A DNA stretch of 14,096 nucleotides from an uncultured Bacilli bacterium. Lineage in GTDB: Bacteria > Bacillota_I > Bacilli_A > RF39 > UBA660. Below are positions 1-6,237 of the stretch, in pieces; position 1 is the stretch's first letter; every line of letters begins with the position of its first letter. The stretch covers positions 1 through 14,096 of the forward strand of contig CANPZJ010000011.1 in NCBI GenBank assembly GCA_947588795.1. The letters are read 5' to 3'. The notes under the pieces are model-generated. The model was not told the origin of the DNA. It saw only the letters and a list, made by a program, of their open reading frames with translations, and did not search any database. The position numbers and the translations under genes were made by a program.

Positions 1-48
1 TCTTTTTCATTTTTTCTACATAACTAAATTTTCTACATAAAAGCAAAA

Positions 49-79
49 AGAAGACTTTTTTATTATTATTTAGTCTTCT
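49..79 (-). terminator. Rho-independent terminator of the infC-rpmI-rplT operon
   Basis: Eight-base perfect inverted repeat, AGAAGACT (49-56) and AGTCTTCT (72-79), around a 15-nt AT-only loop. Read on the minus strand the hairpin is followed by a T-run (45-48), then GC and more T. It lies about 60 nt beyond the rplT stop, where the operon should end. The stem is short and the loop long, so efficiency is uncertain. Confidence 0.65.
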
Positions 80-141
80 CTACCCACTTTTAATATTAAC
101 TAATAAATACTTATTTGTAAATAGTCAATAAAAAAGAATTA

Positions 142-690
142 CTATTTTAAATTCTTTAGTAATTCATCTTTTTTCATAGTACTATAACCTTTAATACCAG
201 CATCTTTTGCAAGCGCTTTTAGTTCTGCTAAAGTTTTAGTACTTAAATCTTCAACTGTTTCAGCTACTTTTTTTGCTTCTTTTTTAACTTCTTCTTTTAC
301 TTCTTTAACTGTATTTTCAACTTTTTTAACTTTACCATCTAAAGCATCTTTAGCAGTTTTAACTAATTTAGTAAAAGATTCTGCATCATTAATAGCTATT
401 TCTGATAACATTTTACGATTAATTTCAATACCAGCTTTTGATAAACCATCCATAAATTTAGAATAACTGATATCATTCATTCTGCACGCTGCATTAATTC
501 TTGTTATCCATAATTTACGGAAGTTTCTTTTATTTTGTCTTCTATCTCTAAAAGCATAGACACCACTATGGAAAACTTGTTCTTGCGCAGTTTTATATAA
601 TCTATGTTTGCTACCAAAATAACCTTTTGCTTGTTTTAAAACTTTACGTCTTCTATTTTTTGATACATTTCCGCCTTTAACTCTTGCCAT
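142..690 (-). CDS. rplT: 50S ribosomal protein L20 with a C-terminal Rho_N/SAP-like extension
   Basis: L20 binds 23S rRNA early in large-subunit assembly and, in Firmicutes, represses its own operon through the mRNA leader. Residues 1 to about 118 are a standard L20: MARVKGG start, basic RRRK helix, AKGYFGSKH, and the conserved RDRRQNKRNFRKLWITRINAA region. The usual protein ends there at about 118 residues, but this one has 182. Residues 119-147 form a Lys/Glu/Val-rich, probably helical linker. Residues 148-182 (LSTKTLAELKALAKDAGIKG and onward to KKDELL) read like a Rho_N/SAP nucleic-acid-binding domain. The ATG follows a strong AGGGGG site that overlaps the TAG stop of rpmI, so the two are probably translationally coupled. 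It is the last gene before the terminator at 49-79. L20 identity is certain. The role of the extension is unknown. Confidence 0.97.
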   Translation of the reverse strand: MARVKGGNVSKNRRRKVLKQAKGYFGSKHRLYKTAQEQVFHSGVYAFRDRRQNKRNFRKLWITRINAACRMNDISYSKFMDGLSKAGIEINRKMLSEIAINDAESFTKLVKTAKDALDGKVKKVENTVKEVKEEVKKEAKKVAETVEDLSTKTLAELKALAKDAGIKGYSTMKKDELLKNLK

Positions 691-702
691 TATTTAATCC
701 CC

Positions 703-894
703 CTATCTGATAACAGATTTTATTCTGTTAGCTTCTCCTTTACCTAAAATTCCTTTATTTCTTCTTTGACGTACTTGTTTAGAAGAATCTTTGTTAGTTT
801 TGTGGTTACCATTACCTTTTTTATAAGTAAGTGTACCATTTTTCTTTACTTTAAACACTTTACTACTTGCTTTATGTGTTTTTTGTTTTCCCAT
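703..894 (-). CDS. rpmI: 50S ribosomal protein L35
   Basis: Small, very basic 63-residue protein of normal L35 length. The N-terminus MGKQKTHKASSKVFKV and the internal NHKTNKDSSKQVRQ block match the family, as does the C-terminal arginine-rich tail. It is a large ribosomal subunit protein. The gene is the middle one of infC-rpmI-rplT, 22 nt after the infC stop and 12 nt before the rplT start. An AAGGAG ribosome binding site precedes the ATG. Expression should follow the leader attenuator upstream of infC. Nothing in the protein itself is unusual. Confidence 0.97.
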   Translation of the reverse strand: MGKQKTHKASSKVFKVKKNGTLTYKKGNGNHKTNKDSSKQVRQRRNKGILGKGEANRIKSVIR

Positions 895-916
895 AATATA
901 CTCTCCTTCTACTTCT

Positions 917-1438
917 TTATTTTTTTGGTGCTAATAACAAAGACATTTGTCTTCCTTCTAGTTTAGGTTCTACTTCAATTTGACTAATATCACTTAAGGC
1001 ATCAGCAAATTTTAATAAAACTTCTTGACCTAGTTCTGTATGAGCCATTTGTCTTCCTTTAAAGCGAATAAATGCTTTAATTTTATGACCTTTCTTTAAA
1101 TATTCAGCAGCATTTCTCTTGCGTGTTTCAAAGTCACCGACATCAATCGTTACTGAAAGACGATATTCTTTAACATCTTTATTGCTTTCTCTTTGTTTCT
1201 TTTGCGCTTCTTTTAATTTTTTTTGTTTCTCATAACGGAATTTATTATAATCCATTATTTTTGCCACAGCTGGAACACTATTTGCACTCATTAAAACAAG
1301 ATCTAAACCTGCATAATTTGCTAAAGTTTTGGCATCCTCAATATTCTTGACACCCATTTTTTCACCATTTGGGCCAATTACCATAACCTCTGCTACTTTA
1401 ATTTCATCATTAACTTGTAGCTCATCTGTTTTTGCTAT
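917..1438 (-). CDS. infC: Translation initiation factor IF-3, predicted AUA start codon
   Basis: IF-3 binds the 30S subunit, prevents premature 50S joining and checks start-codon and initiator-tRNA pairing. With the start placed at ATA (1436-1438) the protein has 173 residues, the normal size. The N-domain begins LQVNDEIKVAEVMVIGPNGE. The inter-domain helix carries VAKIMDYNKFRYEKQKK (about 58-74), and the C-domain has FIRFKGRQMAH (about 123-133). The start is fixed by GGAGG at 1447-1451, exactly 8 nt upstream of ATA. No in-frame ATG fits, and the in-frame TTG codons at 1451-1456 lie on or upstream of the ribosome binding site. AUU, AUC or AUA starts are known for infC and underlie IF-3 autoregulation. 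The gene opens the infC-rpmI-rplT operon. Identity is certain and the start is strongly supported. Confidence 0.95.
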   Translation of the reverse strand: MAKTDELQVNDEIKVAEVMVIGPNGEKMGVKNIEDAKTLANYAGLDLVLMSANSVPAVAKIMDYNKFRYEKQKKLKEAQKKQRESNKDVKEYRLSVTIDVGDFETRKRNAAEYLKKGHKIKAFIRFKGRQMAHTELGQEVLLKFADALSDISQIEVEPKLEGRQMSLLLAPKK

Positions 1439-1458
1439 ACAAAGCACCTCCAACAATT

Positions 1459-1485
1459 AAAAAGTGAGTATCATTATACCCACTT
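1459..1485 (-). terminator. Attenuator hairpin in the infC leader
   Basis: The arms AAGTGGGTAT and ATACTCACTT form a 10-bp stem (one G-U pair) with a 4-nt loop, followed by T residues on the minus strand. It ends 8 nt before the infC Shine-Dalgarno sequence. The position fits conditional termination of the operon. It could also affect ribosome access to infC. Confidence 0.7.
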
Positions 1486-1524
1486 AAAAACCATTATTAA
1501 CTTATTTTGGCTTTTTACCTATTA

Positions 1525-1557
1525 CTATACGCAATCAGGTGGATTCATAGAATTCAT
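1525..1557 (-). CDS. Possible 10-codon leader peptide in the infC leader
   Basis: An ATG at 1555-1557 opens a short frame encoding MNSMNPPDCV and ending in TAG at 1525-1527. An AAGGAA sequence lies upstream but about 13-15 nt from the ATG, which is too far for a good site. The frame covers both the candidate antiterminator segment and most of the first leader hairpin, so translating it would disturb the fold. It may be chance; only comparison with relatives could decide. Confidence 0.2.
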   Translation of the reverse strand: MNSMNPPDCV

Positions 1558-1593
1558 GGATATAAATCGCTTTCCTTTTTAAAACACTAATAG

Positions 1594-1621
1594 TTTATCA
1601 CTATATTATATGTTTTGTCAA
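1594..1621 (-). promoter_or_regulatory. Sigma-A promoter of infC-rpmI-rplT
   Basis: A perfect -35 TTGACA (1616-1621) and a -10 GATAAA (1594-1599, 4 of 6) are separated by 16 nt. Transcription would start near 1588. The -35 box begins only 6 nt after the stop codon of the upstream kinase-like gene, with no terminator between them, so some read-through into the leader is possible. Confidence 0.65.
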
Positions 1622-1627
1622 TCATTT

Positions 1628-2533
1628 TTATTTACTTCTAACTCTTACAAAAGTATTTCTATTAAGTTTACCATAGTAAGGTATTAATTCTTCTAAATAT
1701 TCATGAGGATTAATATTATCTTTATTAATTAAAATAGTTGAAAAAATATCAATTAATTCTTTAGATACACCTAAATCACTCATATATTCTAAATAATCAT
1801 AAAATTCTTCTGGTGTCATATTAATTACATCAGTATTGTAAATAAATTTTAAAATCATCATAATATAACAATAGATATCGGTATTTTCATTAACTTCATA
1901 AAAAGCCCCAATAAAATGATCTGGATCTGTTTCTTGATATTTAGAAGAATATGTATGAAGGCCAAAAGGACCTAAATAGTAAGAAGCAAAAGGTATATTA
2001 TTTCCTATTTTTGCACTATCTAAATCAACGACATTAAGATGATTAGTTTTAGTATTTAAAATAAAATTACCTTCATGAACATCATTTAAATAAAAATCTT
2101 TAACACTAGTATATTCTCTTACTTTATGCATTTTTTCTAAAATAGCCCCAACTTCTTGTAAATAAGCAATCTTTTCTTCTAAAGAATATTCATAATCAGA
2201 AGATGATAAAATATAACTTAAATTTATACTGGGAACATAAAGCATAACCGGTCCAACAATTTCTTGTGAAATTACTCCTAGAGCTTCTGGCATTATTAAC
2301 TCTTCCATATTAATTTCATCTTTTTTATCTAGTAAAGCATTAATTGTATAAAGTTTATTACCAAAAATTTCGCCATGATCACGATAAAGTTTCTTTAAAA
2401 TATACTTTCTTTTTTCCCAACCAATTTTGCCATAAAGATAAAACATTTCAGCCTCATTATTTAAAACACTTTTATCTAATTCAATTGGTTTTAATTTAGC
2501 AAATTGTTTTTTAGTTAAATTAACTACTTTCAT
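1628..2533 (-). CDS. Protein-kinase-fold protein (Ser/Thr kinase or aminoglycoside/choline phosphotransferase-like)
   Basis: 301 residues, no signal peptide or membrane segment, so probably cytoplasmic. The catalytic centre of a protein-kinase-like fold is visible. DVHEGNF (151-157) corresponds to the catalytic loop HxDxxxxN, here with Asp151 and Asn156. NVVDLDS (167-173) corresponds to the metal-binding DFG segment. ENTDIYCYIMMIL (216-228) resembles the helix F region of kinases (TDIYxxG). ILKKLY (45-50) may supply the ATP-binding lysine, and the middle (about 77-110) fits the hinge. The HxN layout is nearer to aminoglycoside, choline or spore-coat-type phosphotransferases than to classic Hanks kinases. 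The substrate cannot be read from the sequence. An AAGGGGGAAG site precedes the ATG. It is monocistronic and divergent from the next gene. Confidence 0.75.
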   Translation of the reverse strand: MKVVNLTKKQFAKLKPIELDKSVLNNEAEMFYLYGKIGWEKRKYILKKLYRDHGEIFGNKLYTINALLDKKDEINMEELIMPEALGVISQEIVGPVMLYVPSINLSYILSSSDYEYSLEEKIAYLQEVGAILEKMHKVREYTSVKDFYLNDVHEGNFILNTKTNHLNVVDLDSAKIGNNIPFASYYLGPFGLHTYSSKYQETDPDHFIGAFYEVNENTDIYCYIMMILKFIYNTDVINMTPEEFYDYLEYMSDLGVSKELIDIFSTILINKDNINPHEYLEELIPYYGKLNRNTFVRVRSK

Positions 2534-2559
2534 GGTTTTCTTCCCCCTTTTTTGCTAGT

Positions 2560-2588
2560 ATTTTAACAAATAAGTTACAAATTGACAA
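2560..2588 (-). promoter_or_regulatory. Promoter of the kinase-like gene, overlapping the divergent promoter
   Basis: -35 TTGTCA (2583-2588, 5 of 6), 17-nt spacer, -10 TAAAAT (2560-2565, 5 of 6). It lies about 27 nt upstream of the ATG. Its -35 box occupies nearly the same bases as the -35 box of the plus-strand promoter. Confidence 0.75.
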
Positions 2589-2610
2589 CAAATATTTTAA
2601 TTATTATAAT
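2582..2610 (+). promoter_or_regulatory. Full-consensus sigma-A promoter of the DUF7666-like gene
   Basis: TTGACA (2582-2587), exactly 17 nt, then TATAAT (2605-2610): a perfect consensus promoter. The start would be near 2617, about 20 nt before the ATG. It is face-to-face with the minus-strand promoter, sharing five -35 positions, so the two should compete for polymerase. Confidence 0.85.
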
Positions 2611-2637
2611 AAAATACTATATAGAAAAGAGAAAAAT

Positions 2638-3138
2638 ATGGTAGTTAAAGGTTATAAAGCATTTAATAATGATAAAACTAACAGATATGGTAAAAAATTC
2701 ATAGTTGGTCAAGTTTATCATAACAACAACGATTTAAAGTTTGGTAATAATGGTCATGGTTTTCATATGTGTACTTCTCTTTGTGATGTTTTTCGTTATT
2801 TTGGTAGTGATGCTAATGTAGCTAAAGTTATTGGCTTTGGTAATTGTATTTGCTATGATGATGAATATTATGGTTATTATGATATGTATGCGGTAGCTAA
2901 TTTATATATAGAAAAATTTTTAACTAGAGATGAAATAATTAGTGAAATGTTAAATAGTTCTAATTTTGAAATAAAAAAATTTTTAAGTACCTTCACTTTA
3001 AATGATATAGAAAAAAATCTGTTTTTAGAAAAATTTAAAAATAATGAAGAAATGACTAATTTAATTTTATATTATCAATTTGGTGTTAATGCTTATCATA
3101 AAGATAATAGTTTAAAAAGGTCAAAAAAAAGAAACTAA
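2638..3138 (+). CDS. Small uncharacterised protein, DUF7666-like N-terminus
   Basis: 166 residues with no signal peptide. The first 70 residues fit the pattern of DUF7666-type proteins often seen in phage and accessory regions: KGYKAFNNDKTNRYGKKF, then VGQVYH, then GHGFHMCTSLCDVFRYF (39-55), then an AKVIGFG strand (62-68). The GFHxC motif is the clearest signature. The C-terminal half (90-166) is helical, charged and ends in a basic RSKKR tail, and I do not recognise it. Function unknown; the domain call rests on motif memory. The ribosome binding site is weak (AAAGAG). The gene is alone between a consensus promoter and a shared terminator, convergent with the lipoprotein gene. Confidence 0.7.
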   Translation: MVVKGYKAFNNDKTNRYGKKFIVGQVYHNNNDLKFGNNGHGFHMCTSLCDVFRYFGSDANVAKVIGFGNCICYDDEYYGYYDMYAVANLYIEKFLTRDEIISEMLNSSNFEIKKFLSTFTLNDIEKNLFLEKFKNNEEMTNLILYYQFGVNAYHKDNSLKRSKKRN

Positions 3139-3153
3139 TCGCTAGTTCTTTTT
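3126..3153. terminator. Bidirectional terminator between convergent genes
   Basis: AAAAAGAA, one bulged A, CTA, a 5-nt loop, then TAGTTCTTTTT. The hairpin has a T-run on its 3' side on both strands (TTTTT forward; eight T reading minus). It spans the stop codon of the plus gene and ends just before the stop of the minus lipoprotein gene, whose stops are only 16 bp apart, so it can serve both. Confidence 0.75.
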
Positions 3154-3154
3154 A

Positions 3155-3598
3155 CTAATAATGGACTACTACGACACCATCATCTCGAGTTGAATGTTCT
3201 GGATCATAAATATTATAAGAAACACCATACCAAGTTGTACCACAATCATCAACAATTTTATCACAATTAATCGTAAATACTCTACTATCAACATTATCAG
3301 TTATATCAAAGAAAGCGGTACTTTCTCCCTCTTTATGACATTCTTCTTCCGTAGCATAAAAATATTTGTATTTTTCTTGGAATTTCTTTGGTGTACAAAT
3401 ATTTTGTGGCTTATCATCTTCTTTATCTTTCTCTTTTATAGTTTCTTTTGTTAAATCTTCCTTTGGTGTTTCTTCTTCAGTTTTATTTTCATTTTCTTTT
3501 ATTTGGTTATTATCAACATTTTCATTAATTTTATCATCTTTGTTAGAACATCCTATTAAGAAAAATAAACATAAAATAATTAGTAATAATTTTTTCAT
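3155..3598 (-). CDS. Putative lipoprotein of unknown function
   Basis: 147 residues. A type II signal peptide is clear: MKK, a hydrophobic core, and a lipobox LIGC with the lipidated Cys at 17. Residues 18-66 are a low-complexity Glu/Lys/Asn/Asp linker that would hold the domain away from the membrane. The C-terminal domain (67-147) has four cysteines (68, 87, 112, 119) and ends VVVVHY; two disulfides are plausible, but I do not recognise the fold. The AGGAG site sits across the thrS stop codon, 12 nt downstream of thrS, so the gene is probably the last of the T-box operon. Whether it relates to threonine is unknown. Confidence 0.8.
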   Translation of the reverse strand: MKKLLLIILCLFFLIGCSNKDDKINENVDNNQIKENENKTEEETPKEDLTKETIKEKDKEDDKPQNICTPKKFQEKYKYFYATEEECHKEGESTAFFDITDNVDSRVFTINCDKIVDDCGTTWYGVSYNIYDPEHSTRDDGVVVVHY

Positions 3599-3610
3599 TT
3601 AAAAATTCTC

Positions 3611-5359
3611 CTAATCTTTGTTCTCTATTTTATTTGCAATAAATTTAAGAAATTCATCTTTGGATACTGTAGTAGTTTCTTCACTACCATAAAGACGATA
3701 ACTAATAGTGTTATTATCAACTTCTTTTTGACCAATTATTAAAGTAACTGGAATTTTACGCATAACACTTTCGCGCATTTTATAACCTAGTTTTTCATTA
3801 CGGTCATCTAGTTCTACGCGGTAATCACTAAGCATTTCTTGTAAACTTTTTGCATATTCTAAATGATATTCATTATTTACCGGAATAATATTTATTTGAA
3901 CTGGAGATAGCCATAATGGCAAAGCTCCTTTTGTTTCTTCCAAAATAAATGCCGTAAATCTATCAAATGTACCAAAGATAGCTCGGTGTAAAACGACTGG
4001 AATTTGCTTATTACCATCAGAATCGATATAAGAAAGTTCAAATCTTCTTGGTAAAAGGAAGTCAAGTTGACAAGTAGATAAAGTTACCTCAGGACCAATT
4101 GCCGGTTTTACCTCAACATCAAGTTTAGGGCCATAAAAGGCAGCTTCCCCAATTGCTTCGTAATAATCAAGATTTAAGTTATTTAAAACCTCTCTTAATT
4201 TATCTTCAGCATCATTCCACATTTTATCATCATCAAAATATTTTTCTTTATCATTCTTATCCCTTAAAGATAATCTGAATTTATAATTTTTAATGCCAAA
4301 ATCATGATAAACATCTAAAATAAGTTCAACAACTTTTTTAAATTCTTCGCCAATTTGATCTGGACGAACAAAAAGGTGAGCATCATTTTGACACATACAG
4401 CGAACACGTTCTAAACCTTTAACTGCTCCACTCGCTTCATAACGAAAATCTGTAGCAAATTCCCCAATCCGAATAGGTAAGTCACGATAAGAATGTAAGT
4501 CGTTAGCATAAACTAACATATGATGTGGACAATTCATTGGTCTTAAAACAAATTCTTCTTCATCAACTTTCATAGATGGAAACATATTTTCTTTATAATG
4601 ATCCCAGTGACCAGATGTTTTATATAAATCAACTGTTCCAACACAAGGTGTATAAACATGTTTATATCCTAATTTTTGTTCTTTTTTATAAATATAATTT
4701 TCTAACTCTTTTCTAATAATTGCCCCATTTGGAAGCCATAAAGGCATACCTTTTCCCACTAAATCATGAGTTGTAAAGATATCTAAAGCTTTACCTATTT
4801 TACGATGATCTCTTTCTTGGGCTTCTTCTAATTCTTTTAAGTAATCATTAAGCTCTTCTTCAGTTGGAAAACAAACGCCATAAATTCTTTGAAGCATTTT
4901 ATTGTTTTTATCACCTTTCCAATATGCTCCACTAAATTTAATTAATTTAAAATGTTTTAATTCTTTAACGGATTCAACATGAGGTCCACGGCAAAGGTCA
5001 GTAAAATCTCCTTGCGTATAACAAGAAATAATTGTTTCAGATTCATCCATTCTTTCAATTAAATCTAATTTATAAGGATCATCTTTAAACATCTCTAAAG
5101 CTTCATCCTTGCTTATTTCGTGTCTAACAATTCTTTTGCCATCCTTAGCAATTTTCTTCATTTCATGTTCAATTTTCGGAATATCTTCATCACTAATAAC
5201 TTTATCCCCTAAATCAATATCATAGTAAAAGCCATCTTCAATAACTGGTCCTACCCAGAATTTGGCCTCTGGATATAAATGCTTTACGGCTTGCGCTAAA
5301 AGATGAGCACAACTATGATTAAGCATATTTAATTTTTCATTTTCTTTAATATTTATCAT
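3611..5359 (-). CDS. thrS: Threonyl-tRNA synthetase lacking the N-terminal TGS domain
   Basis: Charges tRNA-Thr with threonine and edits mischarged Ser-tRNA-Thr. At 582 residues it is about 60 shorter than the usual 640, because it starts directly in the editing domain. Editing motifs are intact: HSCAH (15-19) and CRGPH (123-127). The class II catalytic core follows: RPMNCPHH (273-280, with zinc ligand Cys277), motif 2 around FRYEASGAVKGLERVRCMCQ (305-324), zinc ligand His328, QLDFLLPRRF (431-440), and motif 3 with VVLHRAIFGTFDRF (455-468, zinc ligand His458). The C-terminal anticodon-binding domain begins near WLSPVQINI. Its ATG overlaps the upstream hydrolase stop as ATGA, so the two are translationally coupled. 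A threonine T-box leader controls the operon. Confidence 0.97.
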   Translation of the reverse strand: MINIKENEKLNMLNHSCAHLLAQAVKHLYPEAKFWVGPVIEDGFYYDIDLGDKVISDEDIPKIEHEMKKIAKDGKRIVRHEISKDEALEMFKDDPYKLDLIERMDESETIISCYTQGDFTDLCRGPHVESVKELKHFKLIKFSGAYWKGDKNNKMLQRIYGVCFPTEEELNDYLKELEEAQERDHRKIGKALDIFTTHDLVGKGMPLWLPNGAIIRKELENYIYKKEQKLGYKHVYTPCVGTVDLYKTSGHWDHYKENMFPSMKVDEEEFVLRPMNCPHHMLVYANDLHSYRDLPIRIGEFATDFRYEASGAVKGLERVRCMCQNDAHLFVRPDQIGEEFKKVVELILDVYHDFGIKNYKFRLSLRDKNDKEKYFDDDKMWNDAEDKLREVLNNLNLDYYEAIGEAAFYGPKLDVEVKPAIGPEVTLSTCQLDFLLPRRFELSYIDSDGNKQIPVVLHRAIFGTFDRFTAFILEETKGALPLWLSPVQINIIPVNNEYHLEYAKSLQEMLSDYRVELDDRNEKLGYKMRESVMRKIPVTLIIGQKEVDNNTISYRLYGSEETTTVSKDEFLKFIANKIENKD

Positions 5360-5985
5360 ATATTTTCCTCCTTAATATAAATTTCTACTTCAATATTATG
5401 ATTTATTAAATTTTTAAATTTTTCACCTAAGTTAATATCGCCTACTATACTACCATAATGAATAGGAATAACTTTTTTAGGCCTTATTTCATTTATATAA
5501 TCGGCAGCCTCTTTATAATCCATTGTAAAGTAACCACCAATGGGAATAAAACAAACATCTGCCTTTATATTTTTATTTTCATCTAACGCATCGGTATCAC
5601 CCATAACATAGTAGACAACATTATCTATTGTTATAATATAACCAACATAATTAGCATCTTTAGGATGAAATTTTTTATTAACATTATAAGCTTTTACGGT
5701 AGTAAATTCTAAATCAGCAATTTTGTATGTTCGATTTGGTTCCACTACTAAATAGTTATTGGTTAGTGTTTTAACTTTACCTTCTAGTACTTTCGGTACT
5801 ATAATGGTTGTTTTAGCATTAATAATATTATTTATTGAATTTTCATCATAATGATCATAGTGATCGTGGGTGATAAAAATATAATCAGCATCATTTAATT
5901 TTTTATCTATTTTAAATGGATCAAAATAGATATTTTTATTACTACTAAGTTTTATAGCTGATTGCGTAAATACTTCGATTTGCAT
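5356..5985 (-). CDS. Metallo-beta-lactamase-fold hydrolase in the thrS operon
   Basis: 209 residues, cytoplasmic. The zinc-binding motif HxHxDH is present as THDHYDHYD (His40, His42, Asp44, His45). Further likely ligands are His107, Asp130 in MGDTD and His176 in IPIHYG. The layout is that of small UlaG/YtkL-type metal-dependent hydrolases; the substrate is unknown. I place the start at 5985, where ATG follows AAAGGAGG by 4 nt. The frame stays open 20 codons further upstream, but those codons run through the T-box terminator and are not likely to be protein. It is the first gene after the T-box and overlaps thrS by 4 nt (ATGA), so both should rise on threonine starvation. That placement suggests a link to tRNA-Thr, threonine or aminoacylation stress, but this is inference. 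Confidence 0.9.
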   Translation of the reverse strand: MQIEVFTQSAIKLSSNKNIYFDPFKIDKKLNDADYIFITHDHYDHYDENSINNIINAKTTIIVPKVLEGKVKTLTNNYLVVEPNRTYKIADLEFTTVKAYNVNKKFHPKDANYVGYIITIDNVVYYVMGDTDALDENKNIKADVCFIPIGGYFTMDYKEAADYINEIRPKKVIPIHYGSIVGDINLGEKFKNLINHNIEVEIYIKEENI

Positions 5986-6000
5986 ATTCCCTCCTTTACA

Positions 6001-6203
6001 AAATAAAAAAGAATGATACCAAGGAGTCAAGATTGACGGTACCATCCTTTTATTTACTTAATTTATCAGATAACGGTTTTAACCGGAGTTGATTGGACCC
6101 ACTAGAGAATAGTAACTTTTAAATTCATTTGTTAATTTCCACCAAACATTAACTCTCTTTAAAATGATTATTTAAAAGCCGTGTTTCTCATCACAGATTT
6201 ATG
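6001..6203 (-). promoter_or_regulatory. T-box riboswitch, threonine specific (specifier ACT)
   Basis: In transcript order Stem I is complete. The base helix is GAGAA with TTCTC. The specifier loop 3' side is GTTACTA, with codon ACT (6111-6113) followed by the conserved A. A long helix AAAT/ATTT plus TCATTT/AAATGA comes next, then the AGAGA (GA/K-turn) motif and a terminal hairpin GTTAAT/ATTAAC. A Stem III-like hairpin CGGTT/AACCG follows. The T-box GGATGGTACCG lies at 6037-6047, with the tRNA-acceptor bulge TGGT at 6041-6044. Uncharged tRNA-Thr should favour antitermination and expression of the hydrolase, thrS and lipoprotein genes. Threonine specificity agrees with the downstream thrS. Confidence 0.93.
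6005..6047 (-). terminator. T-box terminator hairpin
   Basis: GGATGGTACC (6038-6047) pairs fully with GGTATCATTC (6011-6020), allowing G-U pairs. A nested GTCAA/TTGAC helix lies inside, and six T follow. It contains the T-box bases and so is mutually exclusive with the antiterminator. Confidence 0.93.
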
Positions 6204-6208
6204 TCTCC

Positions 6209-6237
6209 ATTTTAGCACCAATTACTGACTTTTACAA
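6209..6237 (-). promoter_or_regulatory. Promoter of the T-box operon
   Basis: -35 TTGTAA (6232-6237), 17 nt, -10 TAAAAT (6209-6214), preceded by TGC as an extended -10. The start would be near 6202, just ahead of Stem I. The -35 box includes the TAA stop codon of yidD. Confidence 0.7.

Larger units (their letters stand above)
1439..1588 (-). promoter_or_regulatory. Structured infC leader, probably an L20-type attenuator
   Basis: About 150 nt lie between the predicted transcription start and infC. In transcript order there is an imperfect hairpin at 1517-1540 (ACCT and AGGT, one bulged G, then ATTGC and GTAAT around a 5-nt loop), then a terminator-like hairpin at 1459-1485 just before the ribosome binding site. 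The segment ATCCAC at 1539-1544 can pair with GTGGGT at 1478-1483, the 5' arm of the terminator, so it could act as an antiterminator. Firmicutes infC-rpmI-rplT operons are known to be controlled by L20 binding such a leader. Assignment to that class rests on position and architecture; the L20-binding fold itself was not verified. Confidence 0.65.

Noticed and set aside
1439..1456. TTG start giving a 179-residue IF-3
   Set aside because: The two TTG codons lie on or upstream of the GGAGG site, which is correctly spaced only for ATA.
5986..6045. N-terminal extension of the metallo-hydrolase by 20 codons
   Set aside because: These bases form the T-box terminator; a strong AAAGGAGG site directly precedes the ATG at 5985.
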